From: Larus michahellis
Lineage: Eukaryota; Chordata; Aves; Charadriiformes; Laridae
Length of the DNA: 64,000 nucleotides
Direction: 5' to 3'
NCBI RefSeq assembly: GCF_964199755.1
Contig: NC_133898.1
Coordinates: 30,383,985-30,447,984, forward strand
Part shown: positions 39,001-48,532 of the stretch, piece by piece
Position numbering within the stretch: the first letter of the stretch is position 1
Layout of the letters: each line of letters begins with the position of its first letter
The notes under the pieces: generated by a model
Told to the model about the DNA's origin: nothing
Seen by the model: the letters and a program-made list of their open reading frames with translations, nothing else
The model's database searches: none
Translations under genes and position numbers: made by a program

Positions 39001-41701
39001 GGGATGGTGAGTAAAGGTTATTCAAAAAAAAGTGAACTTGTTTGTTACTCTCAAACCTAGAATTTGATTCTGTTTTTCCTGCCTCTGAAAACAAACACAC
39101 TCACTTAAAGTTGGTTTGCCTATTTTTTTTTAAACATGCATGAAACCTTTCCAGTGCTGTCCCTATTGCAATTAATAGTTCAAAACTGCACCGTATCTGA
39201 ATTCTAATATTAAACATTAAATTGGTAAGCTGCTTTCCTAAGAAATTCTTTAGCTAAATATACACACACAACTGCATGACATGCCCAGTGTATCAAGAAA
39301 CATACCAAACCTTTCAAAAGTGCACATTACAAGCTGAGCATGTCATGAAAACAAAGAGCTCAATCTTTTGCAGAGAATCCAGACCACAACTGTATGCGGA
39401 TCCATTTAACTGCAGTGTTTGCTGCCGTGCCTGAAGAGAAACAGCGTTAATTAATGGTAACCAAGGGGGAAAAAAAAATAAGAGTTGTGTTATACTTTTA
39501 TATATATATAAAAAAAAATCCTTTAAATGAGCACTCTCGTTTCACAGCACTTACCTGTTCCACATTGTATCCATGTTTTTCCTTTGCTATTGCTATATAT
39601 TCATCCACTGTAACAAAGCAATGTCACAATTATTCTTCAGTACTTTTAGTTCTGCTACAAGGTGACAAAGATTTAGCCATCTAACGTAGGAAAACAGTCT
39701 TCCCATGCTTTAATACACTGCATAGGCCCAAGTCCCCCAAAACGCTAAATATATTCATAGCTTTATTAATAACCACTAAGCCCACTGTCTTTCATGCAAC
39801 ATTTCATTTTATAAACTTTTTACACAAGCTAATTCTCAGTGAAAAAGATGTTTTCCTTCAGATTTTTACTACAACAAAGCCACAGAGGGTCATAATTTTA
39901 TTTATTTAAATCAGAGACTAGCTGGTCAGTCAAAGGCTGTGTTTTCTTGGCACACGCTCCTAAGAACACAGACACACTGTGGGGGTTGACCAGACCCCTG
40001 GCTTAGTTTTAAATTGAACTTATTCTACTGTTCATATTCCCAAACACATTAAATATTAATGTAAAGAGATCCTAGATCCATGATTATGCATGTCCTTGGT
40101 ATTAATATAGTTTTCACTGACCAACATCAATTTTAACCACGGTATGAAGTCAGTTTTCAATAGAGAATATGAAAATTCAATAATTTGGTCATCAAATTTG
40201 CCTATAACATATTTTTTTAAATCATATTTGACCATACTAGAGCGAGCTTTGAGTTGAACAATTTCCATCACTTTGCAATTAAGTTCTGCTGGTTTTGATA
40301 TTCAATGGGTACTTTTTTTTTTAAAGAAACAAACTCTTCCCATTCACCTTCTACAGTCACAATTAAGTGGCAATTAAGTGTAGTTGAAAGGAAGCAAGAT
40401 TGAAAAACAGAAATAATTATATCCTCATTATTCAAATGGACCAGAGATGTCCTTGCCATGAACTGCTGCAGCAAAGAGTTAATTGTACTTTAAAGGAATG
40501 AAGAAAGTGTTTAATAGTTGTAGTTGTAGAAGAATTTATTTCTAACTGCTGTGCAGTACTAGAAGGTATGCCCCCTCAAACGTAGAGGGACAAAAACCTC
40601 TAACTACTGGTAATAACTAGGAACAGGCCTAAGGACCAGGTTCTCATGACTGCAACCTCAAAGTTTGCTCACTTATATTACACACGGGAAATTGTAGCAT
40701 AGAAGGCAGATGGGAAATTCTAGCATAGAAGGCAGGTTTAAACTAGGTTAAATAGATAATTGATCACATTTAGTCAGATGACTCCTGTATTTCAGGTCAC
40801 TTTTGAAGGGAGAAAATGCTTAGTTTTTTCCTGATAAGACAGCAATAATAATTTCCTCTCGAACTGGGCCTCAACACATCTTTTCTGAGTATATCCACTG
40901 CAACTCCTGCTCCTAGAAATTTACAGCAGCAAGTTCCTCATGTTTAGATGTTCATTTATCAATAACTGAAGGTTTCACAGACACTGATGACGATACAACA
41001 CAGGCAATGTGATTTGAAACAAAGACTTAACTATAAAATAAGAGAAGGTGATCTTTCCTTTCCCAGGAGTTCTCTAAATAAAGAAATAAAAGAGAAGCTT
41101 TCTGTTTAATTTACTAATTTGCAATTTCACTTTGTGTAAAATAAAAAGCAAACAGGTACACCAGAAACAATTATTTAGGTATACTTAAGCATCCAAATTC
41201 CTGAGCGGGGAAGGACTTACACTTGGCATCTGGAATATTATGATATGGAGACCATACAAGCATCCCTCCATTATCTTTATCAGTATATTTTGTGGCACCT
41301 GTAAGAAAACAAGTAAATCTCAGTATTTATAAATATGATCTAGAAAAAAAACTACTCAGGGGACAATAAGTAAAATATTAAGAAGTCCATCCCAGCTACT
41401 AAGGGGAGGGGAAAAAAAAAAAAAAAAAATCATTAGTTCCACATTATTTCCTTAAGACATTGAATGGCTAAATTTGAACACTACTCTTATGAGGTTCAGT
41501 CGTAACTGGGTATTAGACAGGATGCTGGTTACCACAACTGGAGCATTAAAGCACATTGCTAAAGTTGGCATGGATGCAAAATTTAGAGGTACTTGTGTTG
41601 GAAAAGTCTTCTGGAACGTATGATTGCCTGTTAGTACTCTAACATTTATCTCTATCAAAGGAGTATCAGGACCTACTGTGTGAAGTCAGGATTCCTTAAA
41701 A

Positions 41702-41740
<39 letters not shown>

Positions 41741-44700
41741 ATGGGGGTAAATACAGTCACCATCCCTGATCCTTTCAACAAGAAACTACACTAACAACCA
41801 TGCCAGAAACAATTATGTTCATAGCCATGTAATTTTGATATTCCTAGCCAAGCGAATTGTGTAGCTGTAGAAAGTAATCATGCGTAAAAGTAATATTTTT
41901 TTGTTTGGTTGGTTTTGCAAGGGGTTGGGGTTTGTGTTGTGGTTTTTTTGTTTGTGCTTCACCTCTACCTCAATGTACCAAGGGAAGCAGTCCAAGTTAG
42001 TTAACCTATCAGGAAGGTTGAGCAATTTTTGCAATATTGATGCAACCTTGTACAAAGCACCAAATCACAGAGTCTCTGATTTTTAAAAACACGCCGTAAA
42101 AGAAAAGAAAACTCTCCAATACTGGAAAAGCATTAACTAATAGTTACTTTTCATGACTATTTTACAAATGTACACTAGTACATAAAGCCTCTTATTTGTT
42201 TACAACAGTTTATTTTGCTAAGACATTGCTCAACAACTGAAGCATTTACACTTGTGTCAGTATGAATTCCTTGAACAATCAGCCTCAGAGGAACTTTCCT
42301 TGCGTCCTTCTTGGAGAAGGACAGGTATTTTTTTTTATTCAGTGAAACAAACAGCTTTCCACACCATTTTAAGCTTCCACACTTTGTTTAGGTTCTACAC
42401 CTTTTTGAAGGAAACATAACAAATCAATGCTTTGGAAAAAGAGAACAACTCAGTGCTTTCTAATTATGTACTATGTTTTGTTGCTCTTCCCTCTTCAGTT
42501 TGGCAGTATATTGTATTTGCTATCATCTTTGCAATCTTTAGATCCATTATGACCGTGAACTTGAAAACCAGTTAATTTGAAAAACTAAAAGAACTTGTCA
42601 GAACTCGTGCATCTTCCAAAATGAGATGTGCAAGACAGATAGTCTAAATGCACCCTAAACTCTGTAACAAGTTAAAAATGTACACACATTCATAAAGCAC
42701 CAGTTTCAAGGCATACGCAGTACTAAACTCTGAAAGGGTTTTGGTATACAAGAACAGATTCCGTAATATAACATTATCCCTTAGAACAAAAAAAGCATGC
42801 CATTTTTAGTCATTAGGAATTTCATGTATTTCATGAAGAGTAATGCAAACACGTTACAGGCACAATATTTTTCTTGTCCACTCAGTTTTTAATCACCAGT
42901 AAGTGACTGCCACCCTGTGCTCCATTCTAACTAAGAGTGAGGAGGAAACAAGACCACCAGAGAATGCACCAGAATTTCAGGTTGTGAGCAAGAAAAGCCT
43001 AAACTTAACATGAGCATACCCTCAGTTTTTTCTTCCAAAAAAATACCAGACACCTGCAGACAAGTGAGTATGACAGACATTATCAGGTATTGAGTATTCA
43101 AGTACTAAAGTGAAAGAAAAACTTAGTTTCAGAGTCCTGTCATTTGCGTCTGCAGGAGATCATGTATATGGTGACACTGCCCTACAGAGGTGCCACCCTC
43201 CCATGACTAACAAGCATCTCCCACCAGAATACCCCTTTTCGAAGCAGTGCTGTTTCTCCAGCAGGAATCAGGCAACTCTTTCCTTTCAGGTGGCATCTTC
43301 ACACTGCCAAAGGGAAAGCAAAGACGACAAAGGAAGGATGGGATGCATACAGGTAGGACTGTGCTCGAAGGAAGGCATCCTGTCCTCAACACAGGGTGTC
43401 CACAGCTACAGTACAGGGACCCCTCCATCTCCATATGCCTTTATGAGAACTGCTTCTTGTCCTTTGTGCCCCAAGTATTCAACCAAGCAGCAGTCCCCCC
43501 TACAAAGGCTGTGTTGTATCTCAAGGGCAACATGATCTTTACCTGCAAGATCCATTCTTATTACGGATAGTGGTTGGAAGTACCAGGCAACAAGTTAACC
43601 AAAGCCCGTTAGAAGAGCAGAGTTGTAAGTCAGCGAGGAAGAGAAAGACCATGAGATACACCTCAAATACAAGTGTCTCTGCCCAAACCCCAGGTGCAAG
43701 CCACCTAGGAAGACGTTTCGGTACTTCAGCTCCTGTGCTCCTCTGCCAATATCACTTAGAAAATGGGGCTGTCTGAAGACAACCAACAAGCACTCTCCAC
43801 TGCTTCCAGAACAGAGAATCTGTAGCAGCAAACTGACACTTTCTAAATTCCAGCTTAGCATGAGAAGTTAGGTACACACAGACGGTGCTGCATCGATACA
43901 CAACTCTAAATACTGAGAATAAAACTGAAGCATACAAGACTTAGTAAGGGCATCATGGGGCAGCACAGCAATTTAAAAATATATTGTTTTCCAGCATTCA
44001 AAGTACCATCATCCACTTAAGCCTAAGCTTTGAGAGCAGGAACAGAAACACAGAAACTAACAGGAGGAAGAACTAAATTCCTAAAACAAAGAAATCTTAA
44101 AAATAAGTAAATAAGCAAATAAATAAAATTAATATCAGAGAATGTGAGGACAGATGGCATGGAATAAATTCTTCTTGATGGTCTCCTATCCCTGAGAAGG
44201 GGGTAAATGGGAAATAAGTATTTCTCCATTAAGCAAGCAAAATTCATACTAAAGCCTTAGAGAAGTCCAAATCTGAGTAGAATAAAACTTCTCCAGCAGT
44301 CACCTCATGGGTGGATGATACAACAGAGTGGTGCATCCCCAGTGATAACATTCTCCACTATGCTTTCCACAAGAATGCAAACAGCCCACAACATAACGAT
44401 ACCAGCTTTGTCACATCCTGCCACGTCTATAGGTGGGTCAGAAAGTACAAGCAGGAACAATTTCACCTCAAGAATATAAAGTACTGTAGGAAAACCAGCA
44501 GGAGGAGACAAAAATCTGGAGTGCAGGAGATGGTTTATTAACTCAGTAAACTAGGTAAGGAGATAAGGGATTTTTATTTTATTAAAACCATTTTTTTTCA
44601 GCAAGAAAAATGTATCTCATTGCAGCAGGATCTAGTAACAATTAAAAATGCTATTTCTGTTACAGCTTTATCTGAAGGCTTGCTTGTAAAAAGGAGATGG

Positions 44701-47700
44701 TAGGGGAAGGGGTAAGAAAGAGCCTGTTTAAATTAACCTCTAATTGTTGCTTCCAGCAACAATCCGCTTCTTCCAAGAGACAGTGAAAAACAGTTGATTC
44801 ACTTTTTCTTTAAGCAATTTCTTATTTTATACATGAACTCAGCTTAAAAAAAAAGTTTACCATTGTCACAACTTTAATCATGAATGTTTTCTTCCTCAAT
44901 GTATTCAGGTAGAGCATTTCTTGCAAATATTTTTAAACACAGGCTAAGTGAGGCCAAAGGCCTGGTATTTATTCTACTTATTTTAGTATTCTTTCTGTGT
45001 TTACCAGAGGGCTGACTTTGTATCTTAGACTTCTATCCAGTTTAATCCATCGATTTCCTTCTCTTACCTATTTATTTTAAGGGTGTTAAAAAAAAACAAC
45101 ACTCAAAGTTACTGTAAATAAACACACATTCTAATGTAACTGTAAAACCCTCAAAAAAAGGCATTAAAACAATTCCAAGAAGAAACAGCATTAAAGTTAG
45201 TATACTAGAGATAGTGCCTATGTCCATATATGCAAACCTAGAATGGAGTGTATCCATTTGATACAACACATAAACCATCTAAGTGTAGCTATGATACGAG
45301 CACAACTTTTTGTCCAGCATTACTTCCATCTCTAAGAAATGATGCCTCAAGAGTCATCAGAAATAAAACAGATGAAAGCATGAGATCTTGCTGAGATCTC
45401 CTCAGGTAACCAATCTGCAAATGTGGTATGTACTGTGTTTTTACACTGTATGGACTTTTGTTTTTTTTTAATTTTGTAAGACTTAGGCGTACCAAAAGAA
45501 GTTACTATCTTCTTGGCCTAGTAACCAAAATAGACACTGAGAAGAACAATACTGTACATTATGCCTTTTACACAAGACTTATCGAAGGAAGATTTCCATC
45601 ATTAAGGAAACTGATAAAGTAAAGGAGTATATAGTAATCCCAGTTATTGGGTAAAGGAGCATCAGTTGAATTCCACCCCCAAGAACATTTAGGAGCTTGA
45701 AAAAGCCTGGTTATAAGAAAGCATAAAATTAGTTCTGTGGTTACAAATGCAATGATACTATTGCATATATAGTTTACAAAATTGAAACCACAGAACCTCA
45801 GCTGTCCTACAAGGGGTGAAGAGTTCTTTTAATTAAAAGAAAAAACAAACACTATGTTGTTTTTCTAATTTAAGTGGCCTGTAGGAAAAACAAGCCCAGG
45901 CTGCAGGTTAGAAACCATCATTTTTATTTACATTTATTTTTATGTAGGCAATGTAAAAATAACGGCTGTAAACGGTTAGTTCTATTAACAAAGAGACCTG
46001 GACTACGTGCTCCTTCCTAGGGGAAAGGCATTCCCTTATGCCAGGATCATGCATCCATTTAATCCCACCCTCCCCCTTTCTTTCCCCCGGCCTTTTCTTT
46101 GGCCTGTGGGGACTTGCGCCCATCAAGAGGGGCTCGCTCCAGCTTTAGGAGGCACTATGTGAGCAGCTCTGGCCCAATCCTCTTCCGGTAGGAAATCATC
46201 TGACACCAATGGACGCCTGTTTGGAGAACAGGAAAGTAGATAGGCTTCATCTGACCACTACAGCAAAACTGATAAACGCTCCCACGGCCTCACTGCTCAG
46301 GGTTAGTAACGCAAGATACCATTCTAGCCATTAACTTGCTAAAACCCAGTACCAGGCTATGCGAGCGTACCCAGTATTCCTCGGGGCGGGGCTGCGGGGG
46401 GGTGTGGGGGGGAGTTGAGGAAGGCGGAGGAGAGCAGCTCAGGCTGCAATAGCGGGGTTAGCGAGGCTACAACCGCGCACAAAACCAGGGGCAGGAGTTT
46501 TTCCCACCGAGCGCATCTTCTTCCAGCCAGCGCCTGCAGCCAGGTCTGCCCGCCTTCCGGCTGGGCGCGTTCGCCGCCCGACAACATCCATCACCCCTCG
46601 TCAAATATTTTTAAAATCACCTTGTTAATATATTATATGCGTTATAGTGTAAGGAGGCTTGGATAAAAAAAAAAAAAAAAAAAAAGGTGTGTGTGTGTGT
46701 GGGAAGCATCCAACCTTTTTCCAGCTTCACCGCCTCCCGCCGGATACACATAATAATAATGATAGGGCTGATAATGAAGTGAAAATTTCCCACCGCGATG
46801 TCCCCCCCCCCAACCCGGGCGCACGGAGAGCAGCCGCTGCCCCCGCCGGCACCGGATCGCCAACACAAAGGCTCAAAAGCAGAATAAATACCAGACCCCC
46901 CCCGCCACCGCCGGGGGAGCGCCGAGCCGAGCCCACCCCGGCGCCGACCCCATCCCTCCCTCCCTCCCTCCCTGCCGCCCGCCGCGTGAACGGCGGCGGC
47001 AAGATGTCAGGTCTTACAAGCCGAAAAGCGATTTACCGGGCTCGAAGTCAGGAATGCGTGCCTGGTATTCCGCTCCGACCCTCATTCCTACATCTGCAAC
47101 GTAGAGGGGGAGGGAAAAGGAGGGAAGGGGGGGGGGGTTGGGGGGAGGGAGAGAAATTAACGGCTTGGGTGTCCCCGAACGGCCGGGCGCCCTCCCAGGC
47201 TACCGCCGTGTGGCGGGCGGGCGGGCTGGCGGACGCGCCGCCCGGGAGCCCCCACCGCCGCCGCCGTGCGGAATAAGCCACCTCCCCCCCCCCCCCAACG
47301 CCTTCCCCGCCACCCCGCCCGCTGCCGCGGATTAAGCCCCCGACGACCGCCGGGGAGAAGGGGGGTGGGGGGGCGCGGGGGGGAGTTTATTTCAGCGGAA
47401 CAATGGGGACGGCGGCGGCTCCCGGGAGACACTCCCCATCGTTAAGCACGGAGGGGCCGCACGGCAGCCGCGGGGCCGCGCAGCGCGCTCCCGCGAACCC
47501 CCCCCCCCCCCCCCTCCCCCCCCGCCGATCCTTCCCTCCCTCCTCCTCCTCCTCCTCCTCACACGCGGCGCGGCGCGGCCGGGCCCGCCGCAGTACGGAC
47601 GCGGCGGCGGCGGAGGAGTAACGGCGGCGGCCGCCCCGGCACCGGCGCGGGGAAAGGGGAGGCGGCTGGGCTCGGCTGGCCGCTCCTCCCGCCGCCGCCA

Positions 47701-47902
47701 CCGCTGCCACCCTCCCCCCCCCGCTGGCGGGGCGGCCCGGGGCCGGCCCCAGGCTCGCACCGTGCTCGTCGCCACTGTCACCGCCGCCGCTCTCCGGCTC
47801 CGAGTAGTGCCCGTTGGAGGGGCTGCTGCTCTTAGTGCCGTTGGGGGCTGCCCGGCTCTTGCCCCCCAAGAGCTCCGCTCCCTTCTCCATCATGCCCGGC
47901 AT
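23699..47902 (-). CDS. RCOR3: RCOR3, REST corepressor 3 (complete, 12 coding exons)
   Basis: Nuclear CoREST-family scaffold that binds histone deacetylases 1/2 and the demethylase LSD1/KDM1A; RCOR3 is reported in the family to support LSD1 less well than RCOR1. Seen: twelve exons with GT-AG borders and perfectly matching phases sum to 1638 nt, 545 residues plus stop, close to long mammalian forms. Residues 1-47 carry the RCOR3-type start [10 protein letters not shown] and [11 protein letters not shown]2 lies at about 50-130, SANT1 at about 136-190 ([16 protein letters not shown]), a linker with [13 protein letters not shown] and a coiled region at about 233-331, and SANT2 at about 337-395 ([27 protein letters not shown]). 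A proline/glutamine-rich tail, characteristic of RCOR3, ends [12 protein letters not shown]. The promoter is a CpG island and the gene is head to head with KCNH1. Confidence 0.97.
24279..24314. repeat. 18-bp tandem duplication
   Basis: The unit CTATGAAAGGTGCAGTC plus A or C occurs twice in direct succession with one difference, in RCOR3 intron 11. Confidence 0.9.
24478..24719 (-). CDS. RCOR3: RCOR3 coding exon 11 (SANT2 second half and acidic linker)
   Basis: A 242-nt exon, residues 351 (part) to 431. Acceptor CTTCCAG, donor GAG|GTGTGT. It encodes [20 protein letters not shown] and the NYRRRFN basic helix used for DNA binding, then an acidic STDEEDE end. Confidence 0.96.
30030..30087 (-). 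CDS. RCOR3: RCOR3 coding exon 10 (start of SANT2)
   Basis: A 58-nt exon, residues 332-350 plus one base of G351. Acceptor TTAATAG, donor CAAG|GTATGT. It encodes [14 protein letters not shown], the first SANT2 helix. Confidence 0.95.
30881..30958 (-). CDS. RCOR3: RCOR3 coding exon 9 (coiled linker)
   Basis: A 78-nt exon, residues 306-331. Acceptor TTGACCAAG, donor GAG|GTAAAT. It encodes [20 protein letters not shown], part of the helical linker along which LSD1 docks in the family. Confidence 0.94.
32631..32849 (-). CDS. RCOR3: RCOR3 coding exon 8 (LSD1-binding linker)
   Basis: A 219-nt exon, residues 233-305. Acceptor ATTAAAG, donor CAG|GTACCA. It encodes the [13 protein letters not shown] motif and the [17 protein letters not shown] helix, the family's LSD1-binding region. 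Confidence 0.96.
35554..35632 (-). CDS. RCOR3: RCOR3 coding exon 7 (acidic linker)
   Basis: A 79-nt exon, completing S206 and encoding 207-232. Acceptor GTCCACAG, donor GAG|GTAACA. It encodes [19 protein letters not shown], the acidic linker after SANT1. Confidence 0.95.
35633..37173 (-). other. RCOR3 intron 6
   Basis: A 1.5-kb intron. The only feature is an A/C-rich tract at about 36772-36860. Confidence 0.6.
36772..36860. repeat. A/C-rich low-complexity tract
   Basis: About 90 bases almost without G on the plus strand, with runs such as CAAAAAAACCC and CCCACAAAAACAC. A similar tract lies at 22412-22462 in the RCOR3 3'UTR. Confidence 0.75.
37174..37298 (-). CDS. RCOR3: RCOR3 coding exon 6 (SANT1 C-terminal half)
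   Basis: A 125-nt exon, residues 165 to 206 (part). Acceptor TTCTAG, donor ACAG|GTAAGT. It encodes [19 protein letters not shown] and the basic [11 protein letters not shown] segment. Confidence 0.96.
37667..37828 (-). CDS. RCOR3: RCOR3 coding exon 5 (end of ELM2, SANT1 start)
   Basis: A 162-nt exon, residues 111-164. Acceptor TTTTCAAAG, donor ATG|GTAAAG. It encodes [19 protein letters not shown], which ends ELM2, and [16 protein letters not shown], which opens SANT1. Confidence 0.96.
39555..39607 (-). CDS. RCOR3: RCOR3 coding exon 4 (ELM2)
   Basis: A 53-nt exon, residues 93 (part) to 110. Acceptor TTGTTACAG, donor CAG|GTAAGT. It encodes [17 protein letters not shown]. Confidence 0.95.
40686..40737. 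repeat. 26-bp tandem duplication
   Basis: GGGAAATTGTAGCATAGAAG and six further bases are followed at once by a second copy with two substitutions, in RCOR3 intron 3. Confidence 0.85.
41221..41298 (-). CDS. RCOR3: RCOR3 coding exon 3 (ELM2)
   Basis: A 78-nt exon, completing G67 and encoding 68-92 plus one base of L93. Acceptor TTCTTACAG, donor AAGT|GTAAGT. It encodes [19 protein letters not shown]. Confidence 0.95.
41703..41737. repeat. Poly(A) run of about 35
   Basis: An uninterrupted A homopolymer on the plus strand in RCOR3 intron 2. No retroposon body was recognised next to it. Confidence 0.9.
45910..46216 (-). other. Candidate alternative terminal exon in RCOR3 intron 2
   Basis: A pyrimidine-rich acceptor (TTTCCTGTTCTCCAAACAG, ending at 46217) opens a segment with an open frame of 30 codons to a TGA at 46123-46125. 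About 200 untranslated bases follow, then two AATAAA signals (45933-45938 and 45923-45928) and a T-rich downstream element. The 30-codon frame includes [19 protein letters not shown] and needs a phase-2 upstream exon. Splicing from RCOR3 exon 1 or 2 (both phase 1) would instead give a tail of about 20 residues and a stop. I do not recognise either peptide. It could end a truncated RCOR3 message or a small nested gene. Confidence 0.4.
46371..46587 (-). other. Candidate small exon upstream of the 45.9-46.2 kb exon
   Basis: A Met-initiated minus-strand frame from 46587 reaches a donor-like CTGG|GTACGC at 46370, 154 bases before the acceptor at 46217. It holds a hydrophobic run [17 protein letters not shown] that could be a signal or membrane segment. 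Joined to the candidate terminal exon the frame would close after about 20 more residues. GC-rich CpG-island edges produce chance frames, so this is weak. Confidence 0.2.
46665..46701. repeat. Poly(A) and GT simple repeat
   Basis: A run of 21 A (46665-46685) followed by about seven GT units (46687-46701), in RCOR3 intron 2. Confidence 0.9.
46950..46972. repeat. CCCT simple repeat
   Basis: About five to six tandem CCCT units in the CpG island, RCOR3 intron 2. Confidence 0.85.
47037..47093 (-). CDS. RCOR3: RCOR3 coding exon 2 (start of ELM2)
   Basis: A 57-nt exon, residues 48-66 plus one base of G67. Acceptor GTTGCAG, donor CCCG|GTAAAT. It encodes [17 protein letters not shown], the conserved opening of ELM2, and lies within the CpG island 667 bases after exon 1. 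Confidence 0.94.
47094..47760 (-). other. RCOR3 intron 1, homopolymer-rich
   Basis: A 667-base GC-rich intron. It includes a G-rich tract at about 47106-47150, a C run at 47283-47297, and 17 C, one T and 8 C at 47498-47523. Such runs can form G-quadruplexes on one strand. Confidence 0.75.
47761..47902 (-). CDS. RCOR3: RCOR3 coding exon 1 (N-terminus)
   Basis: Residues 1-47 plus one base of D48. Starts [14 protein letters not shown], the RCOR3 N-terminus, and ends CACG|GTGCGA. A second Met codon follows at residue 4. HYSEPESG is conserved in the CoREST family. Confidence 0.93.
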
Positions 47903-47966
47903 GTCAGGGCTCGGGAGGGGGGAGCGGGCGAGAGCGGCGGCAGCGCGGGCTGCCGAGGGGGGGAAG

Positions 47967-47984
47967 TTAATACGGAGCCGCCAT
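47967..47984 (-). other. Short upstream ORF in the RCOR3 5' leader
   Basis: ATG at 47984 in strong context (CAACATGG), then four codons and TAA: peptide MAAPY. It lies 80 bases upstream of the RCOR3 start, so if transcription begins above 47984 it could lower translation of RCOR3. The start site is not known from sequence. Confidence 0.45.
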
Positions 47985-47987
47985 GTT
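47975..47987 (+). promoter_or_regulatory. YY1-like site at the RCOR3 promoter
   Basis: AGCCGCCATGTTG matches the known YY1 core CCGCCATNTT. Such sites are common just downstream of start sites in TATA-less CpG promoters, which would place the RCOR3 start a little above 47990. Confidence 0.45.
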
Positions 47988-48454
47988 GCCCCCTCCCCGC
48001 CCCCCCCTCGGGCCGCCGCGGCGCCGGCACCTCCTCCTCCCCCCTCACACCGCCCCCCCGCCTCCCCCAGCGCCGCGCAGCCACCGGGAATCCCTCCGCG
48101 CCGGCCCGACCGGATCTAGCCGAGGGGGCGGGGATAACCGGGCAGAGCCCAGGCAGCGCGATTCCTCCGCCGCGCCGCTATCGGGGACTCGCCGCCGCGC
48201 CGCGGGGCTCCCCCGGCGGGGAGAGGGGACTATTTCCCCCGGTGGCGCAGGGATCCCGGCGGGGAGGGGTGGCTCGGTCCGCGGTGAGGGGTGGGAGGTG
48301 CCCGGCCGCAGCGAAGGGGCTGCGCGGGAGAGGTGGGGGCGCGGGCTGGGGCCTGGCGGCGGGGCAGCGCCCGGGTGAGGCGGGGACGGCGGAGCGGGAC
48401 CTGAGGGGGGAGTGGCGCCTGAGGGGGGATCGAGGCCGGAGGGCGGTCACCTTA

Positions 48455-48486
48455 GGGCCGGGCCGGGCCGGGCCGGGCCGGGCCGG
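48455..48486. repeat. GGGCC pentamer array
   Basis: About six tandem GGGCC units immediately upstream of the RCOR3 leader region, running into further G-rich sequence. Confidence 0.9.
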
Positions 48487-48511
48487 GGCGGGGCCCCGGT
48501 TGTGGAAGGCG

Positions 48512-48532
48512 ATGGCGGCTGCTGCCGGCGCG
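48512..48532 (+). other. Candidate divergent first-exon fragment
   Basis: ATGG in good context (AAGGCGATGG) followed by seven codons to a plus-strand donor CG|GTGAGC. It could be the end of a first exon of a transcript divergent from RCOR3. GATGGCGGC also resembles a YY1 site. The product is unrecognised. Confidence 0.25.

Larger units (their letters stand above)
37829..41220 (-). other. RCOR3 introns 3 and 4
   Basis: Introns 37829-39554 and 39608-41220, AT-rich. They contain an AT-dinucleotide run near 39497-39510 and a 26-bp tandem duplication at 40686-40737. Nothing else was recognised. The short intron 37299-37666 is also featureless. Confidence 0.6.
41299..47036 (-). other. RCOR3 intron 2
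   Basis: A 5.7-kb intron. It carries long A runs (41412-41429 and 41703-41737), a G/T-rich patch near 41897-41957, a stretch of less AT-rich sequence at about 43100-44540, and the candidate terminal exon at 45910-46216. Its upstream end is inside the RCOR3 CpG island. Confidence 0.6.

Noticed and set aside
41703-41737. Long A run as the tail of a processed retrocopy
   Set aside because: No cDNA-like body or target-site duplication was seen on either side; it reads as a simple homopolymer.
23699-47902. RCOR1 or RCOR2 as the identity of the middle gene
   Set aside because: The MPGMMEKG start and the long proline/glutamine tail ending in [12 protein letters not shown] are features of RCOR3, and synteny agrees.
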